Positions 8,757 to 18,666 are shown, numbered from the stretch's first letter. The stretch: DNA of 64,000 nt from Halomonas sp. LBP4 (GCF_003202205.1 NZ_PDOG01000011.1:36790-100789); one strand, 5' to 3'. Notes: generated by a model from the letters alone, not told the origin. Program-made: numbers and translations.

Positions 8757-9707
8757 ATGATCACTCGCCTGGACCCCTATCCGACTCGCGTGAAGGAGTA
8801 CCGCGAGCCATTCAGAAGGCTGGACCCGATCGTGCATGCTCGCAACCAGCGGCGCTGGGAGGGGCCTCTGGATGAAGTGGCGCTCTCGCGTTACGAGAGA
8901 GACGGCTTTCTATGGTTCGAGGGTTTCTTCTCCAAGGATCGTATCGACCCCTTCTTCGCGGAACTCAGGGAGATGGCCAACGACGAGGAGCTGATGCGCT
9001 CCGAGCAGGTCATCCAGGACCCCAACAGCGGTGCCATCCGCTCCGTGTTCGGCATGCACGAAATCTCGGAGCTCTTCGACCGACTGACCCGGGACCCGCG
9101 CATCCTGGGGATGGTGCGGCAGTTGCTGGGCAGCGAGGTCTACATTCACCAGTCACGCATCAATGACAAGTACGGCTTCCAGGGTAGCGGCTTCGACTGG
9201 CATTCGGACTTCGAGACCTGGCACTCGGAAGACGGCATGCCACGGATGCGGGCCGTGAGCGCCTCGCTGATGCTGACCGACAACAACGAATTCAATGGTC
9301 CGCTGATGCTGATCCCCGGCTCTCACCGCCTGTTCGTCCCCTGCGTGGGGGAAACGCCGGAAATGAACTGGACGGAGTCCCTCAAGGCGCAACGGCTGGG
9401 GGTGCCGGATCAGGACGCCTTGGCCATGCTTGCCGAGAACGGTGGTATTCAGGCGCCCAAGGGACCGGCCGGGTCGCTGCTGTTGTTCGAGTGCAATACG
9501 CTGCACGCCTCGAACGAGAACATGTCACCCTGGCCGCGCTCCAACCTGTTCTTCGTCTACAACAGCGTGGACAACATCCTGGTCGAGCCCTATGCCGCGC
9601 CCGCCCCGCGGCCCGAGTTCCTCGGCACGCGCCGCAATATCGAGCCGCTGACGATGCATGACGACTTCCCGGAACTCGCCGGGCAGGGGGTCAGCCCGCT
9701 GCGCTGA
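8757..9707 (+). CDS. ectD: Ectoine hydroxylase EctD
   Basis: A non-heme Fe(II)/2-oxoglutarate dioxygenase that converts ectoine to 5-hydroxyectoine, an osmo- and thermoprotectant. The 316 aa (family about 300-330) contain the diagnostic segment FDWHSDFETWHSEDGMP. Predicted iron ligands are His149, Asp151 and His250 (in CNTLHAS), and Arg/Ser residues for 2-oxoglutarate follow (MSPWPRSN). GAGGAGG lies just before the ATG. No ectABC is next to it. Stand-alone ectD genes are known in Halomonadaceae. It is one of the clearest calls in the window. Confidence 0.95.
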   Translation: MITRLDPYPTRVKEYREPFRRLDPIVHARNQRRWEGPLDEVALSRYERDGFLWFEGFFSKDRIDPFFAELREMANDEELMRSEQVIQDPNSGAIRSVFGMHEISELFDRLTRDPRILGMVRQLLGSEVYIHQSRINDKYGFQGSGFDWHSDFETWHSEDGMPRMRAVSASLMLTDNNEFNGPLMLIPGSHRLFVPCVGETPEMNWTESLKAQRLGVPDQDALAMLAENGGIQAPKGPAGSLLLFECNTLHASNENMSPWPRSNLFFVYNSVDNILVEPYAAPAPRPEFLGTRRNIEPLTMHDDFPELAGQGVSPLR

Positions 9708-9937
9708 TGGCGAATTGCTCGCCGGCGAGCAGCGCTGCCTCCCCCATCGCCGTGGCCGAGACCTGCGACTTCATGCTCGATACCGGGCCGGTGCAGCACG
9801 CTGCGCTGAAAGATGGCGGCCCCCATGTCCTGTCTGGACTGCTCAACCTCACCGGGCCGGCCGTCGGGGGCTTCAACCCGGTGTTCAAGCACCGCGTGAT
9901 CGATAGGGCCTCGCTGAAGGACGCTCCCGGGGCTTAG
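9707..9937 (+). CDS. Doubtful 76-aa ORF overlapping the end of ectD
   Basis: An ORF whose ATG overlaps the ectD stop by one base. The product (MANCSPASSAASPIAVAET... ending LKDAPGA) matches nothing I know, has no domain signs, and the reading frame is open on several frames here. It may be a decayed gene or chance. No ribosome site is apparent beyond possible coupling to ectD. Confidence 0.2.
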   Translation: MANCSPASSAASPIAVAETCDFMLDTGPVQHAALKDGGPHVLSGLLNLTGPAVGGFNPVFKHRVIDRASLKDAPGA

Positions 9938-9986
9938 CGTCTACTCTTGGATAGGTGCGCCGTGACAACAAGACAGGAGAGGGAGC

Positions 9987-10454
9987 ATGGTTACCCTGAC
10001 GATCAACGGTGAGGATCACGAGCTGGATGTGCCGGAGCAGATGCCGCTGCTCTGGGCCCTGCGCGACGTCGTCGGGCTTACCGGTACCAAGTTCGGCTGC
10101 GGCATGGCGCAGTGCGGCGCCTGCACGGTTCACCTGGATGGCGAGGCGGTGCGCTCCTGCGTCACCCCCGTCGCCCAGGCCCAGGGGCGGGCGATCACCA
10201 CTCTCGAGGCCATCGGCGACGACGAGGTCGGAAGCCGCGTCCAGCAGGCCTGGCTGGATCTCGGCGTGGCGCAGTGCGGTTACTGCCAGGGCGGGCAGAT
10301 CATGAGCGCCACGGCGCTGCTCAAGCAGACGCCGGACCCGGACGACGAGCGGATCCTGGACGCCATGGCCGGCAATCTGTGCCGCTGCGGCACCTACAAC
10401 CGCATTCGTCAGGCCATTCATCGGGCCGCCGCCCACGGGGAGGAGCAGGCATGA
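9987..10454 (+). CDS. iorA: 2Fe-2S subunit of an isoquinoline 1-oxidoreductase-type molybdenum hydroxylase
   Basis: 155 aa. An N-terminal plant-type ferredoxin fold has Cys38, Cys43, Cys46 and Cys58 (GCGMAQCGAC and SCV). A C-terminal helical domain holds the second 2Fe-2S cluster, from Cys97/Cys100 (AQCGYCQGG) and Cys132/Cys134 (LCRCG). It carries electrons from the molybdopterin subunit encoded next, whose ATG overlaps its stop (ATGA). It is preceded by GGAGAGGGAG. It starts the four-gene operon iorA, iorB, xdhC, mocA. The physiological substrate (N-heterocycle or aldehyde) is not set by sequence. Confidence 0.88.
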   Translation: MVTLTINGEDHELDVPEQMPLLWALRDVVGLTGTKFGCGMAQCGACTVHLDGEAVRSCVTPVAQAQGRAITTLEAIGDDEVGSRVQQAWLDLGVAQCGYCQGGQIMSATALLKQTPDPDDERILDAMAGNLCRCGTYNRIRQAIHRAAAHGEEQA

Positions 10455-12775
10455 GCACCTATCGTGACACGCTGCTACTGGCCAATGTCAGCCGTCGCCA
10501 CTTCCTCAAGGGGCTCGCCGCGAGCGGCGCCCTGGTGCTCGCCGCCCGCTGGGATCTTTCCCTGGCCCAGGACGAGGAAGAAGCCAGCTACGGGGCGGAC
10601 GGCATGCCCCACGGCTGGGTCGACGACCCCAACGTCTTCATCCGCATCGACGAGGACGGCACGGTCACCGTCGTCAATCACCGTGCCGAAATGGGTCAGG
10701 GCATTCGCACCAGCCTGGTGATGGTAGTCGCCGACGAGCTCGGCGCCGACTGGGATCGGGTCCGGGTCGAGCAGGCGATCGGCCACGAAGAGCGCTACGG
10801 CAATCAGGATACCGACGGCTCGCGCAGCATGCGCCACTGGTTCGATCCCATGCGGCGCGCCGCCGCGGCGGCGCGGACCATGCTGGAACAGGCCGCCGCC
10901 GAGCAGTGGGAGGTCCCGGTCGAGGAGTGCCGTGCCGGGGTGCATGTGGTGATCCATGCGCCCAGCGGTCGTGAGCTCGGCCTCGGCGCGCTGGCCGCGG
11001 CGGCCAGTCAGCTGCCGGTGCCCGAGCGTGACACCCTCCGGCTCAAGTCGCGGGACGAGTGGCGCTACATCGGTCGCGAGAATGTAAAGACCGATCGCCC
11101 CCTGGCCATCGACGGGGAGGATATCGTCACCGGCCGCGCGGTCTATGGCGCCGACGTGATGCTCGACGACATGCTCTACGCGGTGATCGCCAGGCCACCG
11201 GTCTACGGCGCCACCCTGGCCAGCGTCGACGACAGCGCGGCCCTGGAGGTCCCCGGGGTGGTCCGGGTGGTGGAGATCGACGGCGCCGTGCAGCCGGCCG
11301 GCTTCGCGCCGCTGGGCGGCGTGGCGGTGGTCGCCGAGAACACCTGGGCGGCCATCCAGGGGCGCGATGCCCTGGAGATCGAGTGGGACACCGAGAGCGC
11401 CGGCGACAACGCCGGCTACGACTCGACGGCCTATCGCGAGGCACTGGAGGAAGCCGCCCGGTCGCCCGGCCGGGTGATCCGCGAGCAGGGCGATATCGAG
11501 GCGGCCCTGGCCGACGCCGAAACCCGTCTCGAGGCCACCTACTACATGCCGCACCTGGCCCATGCGACGATGGAGCCACCCGCCGCCCTCGCCCGCCTGG
11601 CGGACGGCAAGGCGGAGATCTGGGCACCGGTGCAGTCCCCCCAGGCCGCCCGGGATGGTGTGGCCGGGCGCCTGGGCCTCGAGCCCGAGGATGTCACCGT
11701 CAACGTGACCCTGCTGGGCGGCGGCTTCGGCCGCAAGTCCAAGCCTGACTTCGTGCTCGAGGCCGCCAGCCTGGCCGGCGAGTTCGAGGGGCGTCCCGTG
11801 CGGGTCCAGTGGACGCGCGAGGACGATATCCAGCATGACTATTTCCACGCGGTGTCGGTGGACCGCCTGGAGGCGGGCCTGGATGGGGACGGCAAGGCGC
11901 TCGCCTGGCGCCACCGCACCCTCTCGCCGAGCATCGGCTCGCTGTTCGGACCCGACCCCAAGCACAAGGTGGATTTCGAGCTCGGCATGGGCTTCACCGC
12001 GACGCCCTTCGATATTCCCGCCATGAGCCTGGAGAACCCCGAGGCCGCGGCACACGTGCGCATCGGCTGGTACCGCGCCGTCTACAACCTGCCGCACGCC
12101 TTCGCCATCCAGAGCTTCGTCGCCGAAATGGCCGAGGCGGCGGGCCGCGACCACCGCGACTACCTACTGGAACTGCTGGGTCCCGCGCGGCAGATCGATC
12201 CTCGGGAGATCAACGAGGGCTGGAACTACGGCGAGGACCCCGAACGCTACCCCGTCGATATCGGCCGCCTGCGCGCCGTGGTCGAGAAGGCCACCGAGGA
12301 GGCCGGCTGGGGACGCGACCTGCCCGAGGGACGTGGCCTGGGGCTGGCGGTGCACCACAGCTTCGTCTCCTACACCGCGGTGGTGTTCGACGTGGAAGTC
12401 GACGGTGACGGCGGGCTCACCATCCACAGCGCCGATATCGCCTTCGATTGCGGCCCCCAGGTGAATCCCGAGCGCATCCGCGCCCAGATGGAGGGGGCTT
12501 GCGTCATGGGCATCGGCAACGCCCTGCACAGCGAGATCACGGTCAGCGAGGGACGCATCGAGCAGGACAACTTCCATCAGTACCTGATTCCGCGTATGCC
12601 CCAGGCGCCCCGCGTGACACGCGTGCATCTGATCAACGACAGCTCCGAGGCACCCATGGGCGGCGTCGGCGAGCCCGGCGTACCCCCGGTGACGCCAGCA
12701 CTGTGCAACGCGATCTTCGCCGCCACCGGCAAGCGCATCCGCCGCCTGCCGATCGGCGACCAGTTGGTGAGCTGA
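10451..12775 (+). CDS. iorB: Molybdopterin subunit of an isoquinoline 1-oxidoreductase-type hydroxylase, Tat-exported
   Basis: The catalytic subunit, 774 aa from the ATG at 10451. A twin-arginine leader (SRRHFLKGLAASGALVLA) indicates export in folded form. The molybdenum hydroxylase landmarks are present: RAEMGQGIRT, GADVMLDDMLYAV, LLGGGFGRKSKPDF, and the final GVGEPGVPPVTPAL carrying the expected active-site Glu. There is no separate FAD subunit in the operon, as in other IorAB or aldehyde oxidoreductase pairs that pass electrons to cytochromes. Its four-base overlap with iorA indicates coupling. The substrate is unknown. Confidence 0.88.
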   Translation: MSTYRDTLLLANVSRRHFLKGLAASGALVLAARWDLSLAQDEEEASYGADGMPHGWVDDPNVFIRIDEDGTVTVVNHRAEMGQGIRTSLVMVVADELGADWDRVRVEQAIGHEERYGNQDTDGSRSMRHWFDPMRRAAAAARTMLEQAAAEQWEVPVEECRAGVHVVIHAPSGRELGLGALAAAASQLPVPERDTLRLKSRDEWRYIGRENVKTDRPLAIDGEDIVTGRAVYGADVMLDDMLYAVIARPPVYGATLASVDDSAALEVPGVVRVVEIDGAVQPAGFAPLGGVAVVAENTWAAIQGRDALEIEWDTESAGDNAGYDSTAYREALEEAARSPGRVIREQGDIEAALADAETRLEATYYMPHLAHATMEPPAALARLADGKAEIWAPVQSPQAARDGVAGRLGLEPEDVTVNVTLLGGGFGRKSKPDFVLEAASLAGEFEGRPVRVQWTREDDIQHDYFHAVSVDRLEAGLDGDGKALAWRHRTLSPSIGSLFGPDPKHKVDFELGMGFTATPFDIPAMSLENPEAAAHVRIGWYRAVYNLPHAFAIQSFVAEMAEAAGRDHRDYLLELLGPARQIDPREINEGWNYGEDPERYPVDIGRLRAVVEKATEEAGWGRDLPEGRGLGLAVHHSFVSYTAVVFDVEVDGDGGLTIHSADIAFDCGPQVNPERIRAQMEGACVMGIGNALHSEITVSEGRIEQDNFHQYLIPRMPQAPRVTRVHLINDSSEAPMGGVGEPGVPPVTPALCNAIFAATGKRIRRLPIGDQLVS

Positions 12776-12777
12776 CC

Positions 12778-13758
12778 ATGCAGCACCTGGACTTGCAGGT
12801 CATCGAACGGGCGCTGGCCTGGGCGCGCGAGGGCGAGACGGTGTGGCTGTGCACGGTGCTCGCGACCTTCGGCTCCTCGCCCCGCGAGCCCGGCTCCTGG
12901 CTGGTGGCACGAGGGGACGGCCGGCATGTCGGCTCGCTATCGGGGGGCTGCGTCGAGGAGGACTTCCTCGCGCGGCTTTGCGACGGCGAGTTCGACCGCC
13001 CGGTAACCGTGCTGCGCTACGGGGATCCCGACGCGCCCCAGGGGGCGAGGGTCGCGCTGCCCTGCGGCGGTGTCCTGGAGGTGCTCATCGAGCGATTGCC
13101 GCCGGACTCCCCCACCTTGGTGCACCTCGAGGTTGTGCACGCCACCCTGCTCGGGCGACGCCGGCTGATGCGCTGCGTCGACCTGGCGAGCGGCGTGCAC
13201 CATTTCCTCGACGACCCGGGACCGGGGCCGCGGGTGGTCCGCGACGGCGAGCGGGGCACGGTGCAGATGCGCATTGCGCCTGCGGCCCGACTGATCGTCG
13301 CCGGGATCTCGCCGGTCAGCCAGTACTGCGTGCAGTTCGCCCAGGCGCTGGGCTTCGAGGTGATCGTCTGCGACCCCCGCGAGGAGGTCCACCGCGACTT
13401 CGCGGTGCCCGGCGTGGAGGTCCAGGCGGTGCTGCCCTCGCAGTTCATTGCCTCGGGTGCCTGCCACGCGGCCACCGCCGTGGTGGCCCTCACCCACGAC
13501 CCGCGCATCGACGACCTGGCGATGATCGAGGCGGTGCGCACCCCGGCCTTCTATATCGGGGTGATGGGCTCGCGGCGCACCTCCGAGGCGCGTGCCGAGC
13601 GGTTGCGCCGCTCCGGTGGCCTGAGTGAGGCCAATATCGCCCGCCTGCATATGCCGATCGGCCTGGACCTGGGCAGCAAGACGCCCGCCGAGATCGCACT
13701 CGCGGTGATGGCCGATATCGTCCGCATGCAGCGTGGCAGGTCGCGCGATGCCCTCTGA
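12778..13758 (+). CDS. xdhC: XdhC/CoxI-family molybdenum cofactor maturation factor
   Basis: 326 aa from the ATG at 12778, two bases after the iorB stop. An N-terminal XdhC domain has GSSPREPGSW and GSLSGGCVEEDF, and a C-terminal Rossmann-like XdhC_C domain contains VVALTHDPRIDD and GVMGSRRTSEAR. Proteins of this family bind Moco and help insert the sulfurated or dinucleotide cofactor into xanthine-oxidase-type enzymes. Here its client is probably IorB. The stop overlaps the next gene's start region, so the operon is tightly packed. Confidence 0.88.
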   Translation: MQHLDLQVIERALAWAREGETVWLCTVLATFGSSPREPGSWLVARGDGRHVGSLSGGCVEEDFLARLCDGEFDRPVTVLRYGDPDAPQGARVALPCGGVLEVLIERLPPDSPTLVHLEVVHATLLGRRRLMRCVDLASGVHHFLDDPGPGPRVVRDGERGTVQMRIAPAARLIVAGISPVSQYCVQFAQALGFEVIVCDPREEVHRDFAVPGVEVQAVLPSQFIASGACHAATAVVALTHDPRIDDLAMIEAVRTPAFYIGVMGSRRTSEARAERLRRSGGLSEANIARLHMPIGLDLGSKTPAEIALAVMADIVRMQRGRSRDAL

Positions 13759-14404
13759 GACGCCCCTCTCGGTGCCCATCGTGGCAGTCGTACTGGCCGC
13801 CGGCTATTCGCGCCGCTTCGGCGCCGCCGACAAGCGCATTGCCCGCCTGCCGGATGGCCGACGGCTGCTGGCCGACACGGTGACCCGGGCGCAGGAGGCC
13901 TTTCCCCTGCTGCGCGTGGTGCTGCGCGAGGAGGACGACCCGGCCGCCCTGGGCCTGCCCCGGGAGACGCCCCTCCTCCGCGCCCCCCGGGCCGAGCGCG
14001 GGCTGGGAGCAAGCCTGGCCGATGCCATCGCCGCCATCGCCGGCGACGACGCCCTGGCCGATACCGGGGCCGCCGCCATCCTGCTGGGGGATATGCCGGA
14101 TATTGCCGTGACGCCCCTTGCGACCTTGAGCAGCCAGGCCGACCGCTCGCGTATCCTGCGGCCTAGTTACGCCGGCCACCCCGGCCACCCGGTATTCTTC
14201 GGCCGCGACTTCTGGCCCGAACTCGCGGCCCTGAACGGCGACGATGGCGCTCGAGACGTCATCCGCCGGCATCGCGACCGCTATCGGGAGATCGCCGTCG
14301 AGGATCCCGGCGTCTGCCGCGATATCGATACCCCCGCGGAACTCGCACGAGGCGCCACCCTCCTGATACGCAACGGCCGGGGCACCAAGGCCCCGGCCAG
14401 CTAG
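13748..14404 (+). CDS. MocA/MobA-like molybdenum cofactor nucleotidyltransferase
   Basis: 218 aa from the ATG at 13748, overlapping xdhC by 11 bp. The N-terminus VAVVLAAGYSRRFGAADKR is the NTP-binding loop of MobA/MocA enzymes. LLGDMPDI has the metal-binding Asp, and GHPGHPVFFGRDFWPEL is the family's typical substrate loop. It likely attaches CMP (MocA type) to molybdopterin, since xanthine-oxidase-family enzymes use MCD. MobA-type GMP transfer is less likely in this context. Last gene of the hydroxylase operon. Confidence 0.82.
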   Translation: MPSETPLSVPIVAVVLAAGYSRRFGAADKRIARLPDGRRLLADTVTRAQEAFPLLRVVLREEDDPAALGLPRETPLLRAPRAERGLGASLADAIAAIAGDDALADTGAAAILLGDMPDIAVTPLATLSSQADRSRILRPSYAGHPGHPVFFGRDFWPELAALNGDDGARDVIRRHRDRYREIAVEDPGVCRDIDTPAELARGATLLIRNGRGTKAPAS

Positions 14405-14424
14405 CACGCCACTGCCGTCGATGC

Positions 14425-15198
<774 letters not shown>

Positions 15199-15318
15199 GG
15201 TGGCTCCTGGTCTTGCTAACAGCGTTCTTGTCGAAAGGGATACCGACCCACCCTAGCGAACGCTAGGTTGGGCGGCAATCCCCTCTTTTGTCGGTAAGGG
15301 CAATCTTAGCTACGTACG

Positions 15319-15512
15319 CAAGGGGCGCCGGGGACAGGTCGTAGAGGAGGTCCTACGCCAGGGGTGAGGAGGATTCCTCCGAACGGGCTGGCCATGGATG
15401 GCCAGCACCGGCCCTGCAAGCGAAGCGGGACGCGAGAGCGCAGCAGGGCGTCGGTAGCGTACAGGGAAGTATTCACAGCGCCTCCTCGTAGACCTGTCGC
15501 CGGAAAAGCCCC
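15319..15512. repeat. Intergenic inverted-repeat element of about 190 bp
   Basis: The ends form an imperfect inverted repeat of about 25 bp: GGGGACAGGTCGTAGAGGAGG near 15331-15351 faces GGCGACAGGTCTACGAGGAGG read on the minus strand near 15485-15505. Inside lies a nearly perfect dyad (GCTGGCCATGGATGGCCAGC, 15387-15406). ORFs crossing it are incidental. It looks like a small palindromic mobile or structural element; I recall similar sequences between Halomonas genes, which needs a search. Confidence 0.6.
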
Positions 15513-15519
15513 GAGCCAT

Positions 15520-16374
15520 TCATCCGTAAACGTGGAAGCCACGGCCGGTCTTCCGGCCCAGGTAGCCGGCGGCAACCATGCGCTTGAGCAGCGGGCAGGG
15601 GCGATACTTGGGATCGCCGAAGCCTTCCTGCAGCACCTCCATGATCGCCAGGCAGACGTCCAGGCCGATCAGGTCGGCGAGCGCCAGCGGGCCCATGGGG
15701 TGGGCGGCGCCCAGTTTCATCGACTGGTCGATGTCCGCCGGGGTCGCGGCCCCCTCCTGGAGCAGGAAGGCGGCCTCGTTGATCATCGGCACCAGCAGGC
15801 GGTTGACGGCAAACCCGGGGGAGTCGGCGATGGCCACGGCGGTCTTGCCCAGGTCACGGGCCAGGCTCTCGATGCGTGCCACGGTGGCGTCACTGGTCTG
15901 CTCGGCGCGGATCACCTCGACCAGCCCCAGCACCGGCACCGGGTTGAAGAAGTGCATGCCCACCACCCGTTCGGGGCGCTCGCACACTGCGGCGAGCCGG
16001 GTCAGCGACAGCGACGAGGTGTTGGAGGCGAGTATCGCATCGTGGGTCAGGTGGCTGAGGTCGCGGAACAGCTTCTCCTTCAGCGCCGGCTGCTCGGGGG
16101 CGGCCTCGATGATCACCTCGCAGTCGCGCAGGGCGTCCAGCGCGGTGCTGGTCGACAGGCGCGCCAGGGCGGCGTCCTTGTCGGCCTCGGCGAGCTTCTC
16201 CTTGGCGACCAGCTTGCCGAGGCCCTTGTCGATGGCGCCGCGGGCGCGCGTCAGCTGCTCGTCGGCGACGTCGTAGAGCTGGACGTCGAAGCCACTGGAC
16301 ACCAGCACCTGGGCGATGCCCTGCCCCATGGTGCCGGCGCCGACCACGCCGATCGATTGTTGGCTCATTTGCAC
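15520..16374 (-). CDS. 3-hydroxybutyryl-CoA dehydrogenase family protein
   Basis: NAD-dependent oxidation of 3-hydroxyacyl-CoA. 284 aa, the normal length for monofunctional PaaH/Hbd proteins. The Rossmann motif GVVGAGTMGQGIAQVL is at the N-terminus. The catalytic His-Glu relay is in VVGMHFFNPVPVLGLVEVI, and the C-terminal dimer domain contains LGAAHPMGPLALADLIGLD and ends GRKTGRGFHVYG. It lies between the acyl-CoA dehydrogenase and the enoyl-CoA hydratase genes on the same strand, which gives three consecutive beta-oxidation steps. A thiolase is not in the window. Confidence 0.93.
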   Translation of the reverse strand: MQMSQQSIGVVGAGTMGQGIAQVLVSSGFDVQLYDVADEQLTRARGAIDKGLGKLVAKEKLAEADKDAALARLSTSTALDALRDCEVIIEAAPEQPALKEKLFRDLSHLTHDAILASNTSSLSLTRLAAVCERPERVVGMHFFNPVPVLGLVEVIRAEQTSDATVARIESLARDLGKTAVAIADSPGFAVNRLLVPMINEAAFLLQEGAATPADIDQSMKLGAAHPMGPLALADLIGLDVCLAIMEVLQEGFGDPKYRPCPLLKRMVAAGYLGRKTGRGFHVYG

Positions 16375-16495
16375 TCTCCTGTTGCGTATCGTTCGGCCCC
16401 GCCTCGCGGGACAGTATTCGTCAGCCGGTCAAGCATATCGCCCTCCTGCGTGGCCTTCGATCACCGCATGGCGAAGGCGCGAACAGCGGCCGGAC

Positions 16496-18310
16496 TCAGT
16501 GGACGGCGGCATCGAAGGCGGCGAGGCTGGCCATGCCGGCCTCGATCACCGCGCGGTTGGCGCGGCCTACCGGCAGCCAGTGGCGAAGGGCGAAGTCGGC
16601 GCTCTGCAGCTTGGCGGTGTAGAAGGGATCATCGCTGCCGGCGTCGAGGGCGGCGCGGGCCTTGAGTGCGGTGCGGCCCATCTGCCAGGCGCACAGCACA
16701 TGGCCGGCGAGGGCCAGGAAGGGGGTGGCGTAGGCCTGGACGGCATCGGGGCCGAACTCGGGATCGGCGCCCTGCTCCAGCACCAGGACCAGGGCGGCGC
16801 GCAGGTCGGCGGCGCCGGCGGCCAGGCTCTCGCCGAGGCTGGCTAGCTCGGGGCTGGCCGCCAGCGCCTGGGCGGTGGCCTCCACGTCGTCGATCAGGCT
16901 CATGAGCGCAGCGCCGCCGTCGCGCTGCAGCTTGCGCCCGGCCAGGTCGAGGGCCTGGATGCCGTTGGTGCCCTCGTAGATGGGCGCGATACGGGCATCG
17001 CGCAGCAGCTGGGCGGCGCCGGCCTCCTCGATATAGCCCATGCCGCCGTGCACCTGGATACCCAGGGAGGCGATCTCCACGGCCTGGTCGGTGGAGAACG
17101 CCTTGACCACCGGGATCAGCACCTCGACCCGCGCCTGGGCGGCCCGGCGCTCGGCGTCGCCGGCAGCGTGACGGGCCACGTCGAGCTGGGCGGCGCAGTA
17201 GAGCGCCAGCGCCCGCAGGGCGTCGGTGCGGGCGCGCATCGAGAGCAGCATGCGGCGCACGTCCAGGTGGTCGCTGATCGTGCAGTCGCCGGCGCCGCGG
17301 GCCTTCGGGCTGCGGCCCTGCACACGATCCAGGGCGTAGGCGAAGGCGTGCTGACAGGCGCGCTCGGCCACCCCGATGCCCTGCACGCCGACCTTGTGGC
17401 GCGCCTCGTTCATCATGGTGAACATGTGGTTGAGCCCGCGCCCCTCCTCGCCCACCAGGTAGCCGATGGCGCCGTCGTGCTCGCCGAAGCTCAAGGTGCA
17501 GGTGGGCGAGCCGTGGATGCCGAGCTTGTGCTCGATGGAGGCGCAGACCACGTCGTTGCGCTCACCGAGTGAGCCATCGGCGCCCACCAGGGACTCAGGC
17601 TCCAAGTACTTCGGCACCAGGAACAGCGAGATGCCCCTGTTGCCCTCGGGGGCGTCCGGGGTGCGCGCCAGCACCAGGTGAATGATGTTCTCGGCGGCGG
17701 CGTGCTCGCCCCAGGTGATAAAGATCTTTTGCCCGAAGAGTCGATACCGTCCCGGCTCTGCACTGCAGGGCACGGCGCGGGTGCGTACCCGGGAGAGATC
17801 GGAGCCGGCCTGGGGTTCGGTGAGGTTCATGGTGCCGGTCCAGCTGCCCTCGACCAACCGCGGCAGGTAAAGGGCCTTCTGCTCGTCGCTGCCGTGATGG
17901 GCCAGCGCCTCGATGGCGCCGGCGGTGAGCATGGGGCACAGGCCCAGCGCCATGTTGGCGCCGTGGAGCATCTCCTGCACGGCGCTGGCCACCACCTCGG
18001 GCAGGCCCTGGCCGCCCAGCGCCTCGCTGACGCCGATGCCGTTCCAGCCGCCCTCGACGTAGGCCCGGTAGGCCTCGATAAAGCCATCAGGAAGCTGTAC
18101 GCGGCCCTCCTTCAGTTGGCAGCCCTGGGCGTCGCCGCTGGCGTTGAGCGGTGCCCACACATCGTTCGCCAGCCTGGCGGCCTCTTCCAGCACCGCCTCG
18201 ACCAGGTCGGGGCTGGCCTCCTCGAAGCCGGGAAGCGAGAGCGAGCCGTGTTCGAGCAGCTCCTCCAGCACGAAGCGGAAGTCGCGGACGGGGGCGGCGA
18301 AAGGGAACAT
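16496..18310 (-). CDS. Long-form acyl-CoA dehydrogenase (about 600 aa type)
   Basis: A FAD-dependent acyl-CoA dehydrogenase of 604 aa, the larger subclass with an extra C-terminal domain (as in DmdC-like and several medium/long-chain enzymes). Visible features are MNLTEPQAGSDL and FITWGEH (FAD contacts), GIQVHGGMGYIEEAGAAQLLRDARI, and the likely catalytic Glu in APIYEGTNGIQALDL. The extra C-terminal helical domain spans about residues 460-604. It starts the beta-oxidation trio on this strand. ETF subunits that could accept its electrons are encoded at 37646-39354. Substrate unknown. Confidence 0.92.
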   Translation of the reverse strand: MFPFAAPVRDFRFVLEELLEHGSLSLPGFEEASPDLVEAVLEEAARLANDVWAPLNASGDAQGCQLKEGRVQLPDGFIEAYRAYVEGGWNGIGVSEALGGQGLPEVVASAVQEMLHGANMALGLCPMLTAGAIEALAHHGSDEQKALYLPRLVEGSWTGTMNLTEPQAGSDLSRVRTRAVPCSAEPGRYRLFGQKIFITWGEHAAAENIIHLVLARTPDAPEGNRGISLFLVPKYLEPESLVGADGSLGERNDVVCASIEHKLGIHGSPTCTLSFGEHDGAIGYLVGEEGRGLNHMFTMMNEARHKVGVQGIGVAERACQHAFAYALDRVQGRSPKARGAGDCTISDHLDVRRMLLSMRARTDALRALALYCAAQLDVARHAAGDAERRAAQARVEVLIPVVKAFSTDQAVEIASLGIQVHGGMGYIEEAGAAQLLRDARIAPIYEGTNGIQALDLAGRKLQRDGGAALMSLIDDVEATAQALAASPELASLGESLAAGAADLRAALVLVLEQGADPEFGPDAVQAYATPFLALAGHVLCAWQMGRTALKARAALDAGSDDPFYTAKLQSADFALRHWLPVGRANRAVIEAGMASLAAFDAAVH

Positions 18311-18482
18311 GAAGGCACCTCAGGGAAAAATGATAACGGAGATAGTATATTCACTACTTTTCGTTAACCATTATCCCTAGGTCCTAGAAGCATCCAAGCT
18401 GCGGGCTCAAACCCGGGCGCCTACCCACGAATGTCTCGTCAATGGCGGCACCTTCGCCACAAAAGGCGCCGAGGCATGCCCC

Positions 18483-18666
18483 TATGGGGTCAGACCCCAG
18501 CCAAGTCGCGAAGCCCGTCATGGTGCGTCTTGCGAGCGGATTCGACGCCGCCGGGGTCTGACCCCATAGGGACCGGCAGCGCTGGCAGCCTGCTACCCAG
18601 CCATGCCCAACACATTGATAATGCTGAAATGTTTCTGGGGAGGCCTCAGGGTATGACCCCATAGGG
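18483..18666. repeat. REP-like repeats with GGGGTCAGACCCC palindromes
   Basis: Three related palindromic units lie in a gene-free stretch of about 390 bp: TATGGGGTCAGACCCCAG at 18483-18500, CCGGGGTCTGACCCCATAGG at 18551-18570 (inverted relative to the first, giving an 88-bp hairpin), and GTATGACCCCATAGGG at 18651-18666. The second and third are followed by similar GCGCTGGCA... tails, so the third looks like a partial direct copy. Such repeats are often mobilised by RAYT transposases elsewhere in a genome (family knowledge). None is present here. Confidence 0.6.

Noticed and set aside
10475..12154. 559-aa minus-strand open frame inside iorB
   Set aside because: A shadow of the molybdenum subunit; no ribosome site or homologous motif.
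15306..15575. Short ORFs inside the inverted-repeat element
   Set aside because: They read through a palindromic repeat; similar small ORFs would arise at every copy.
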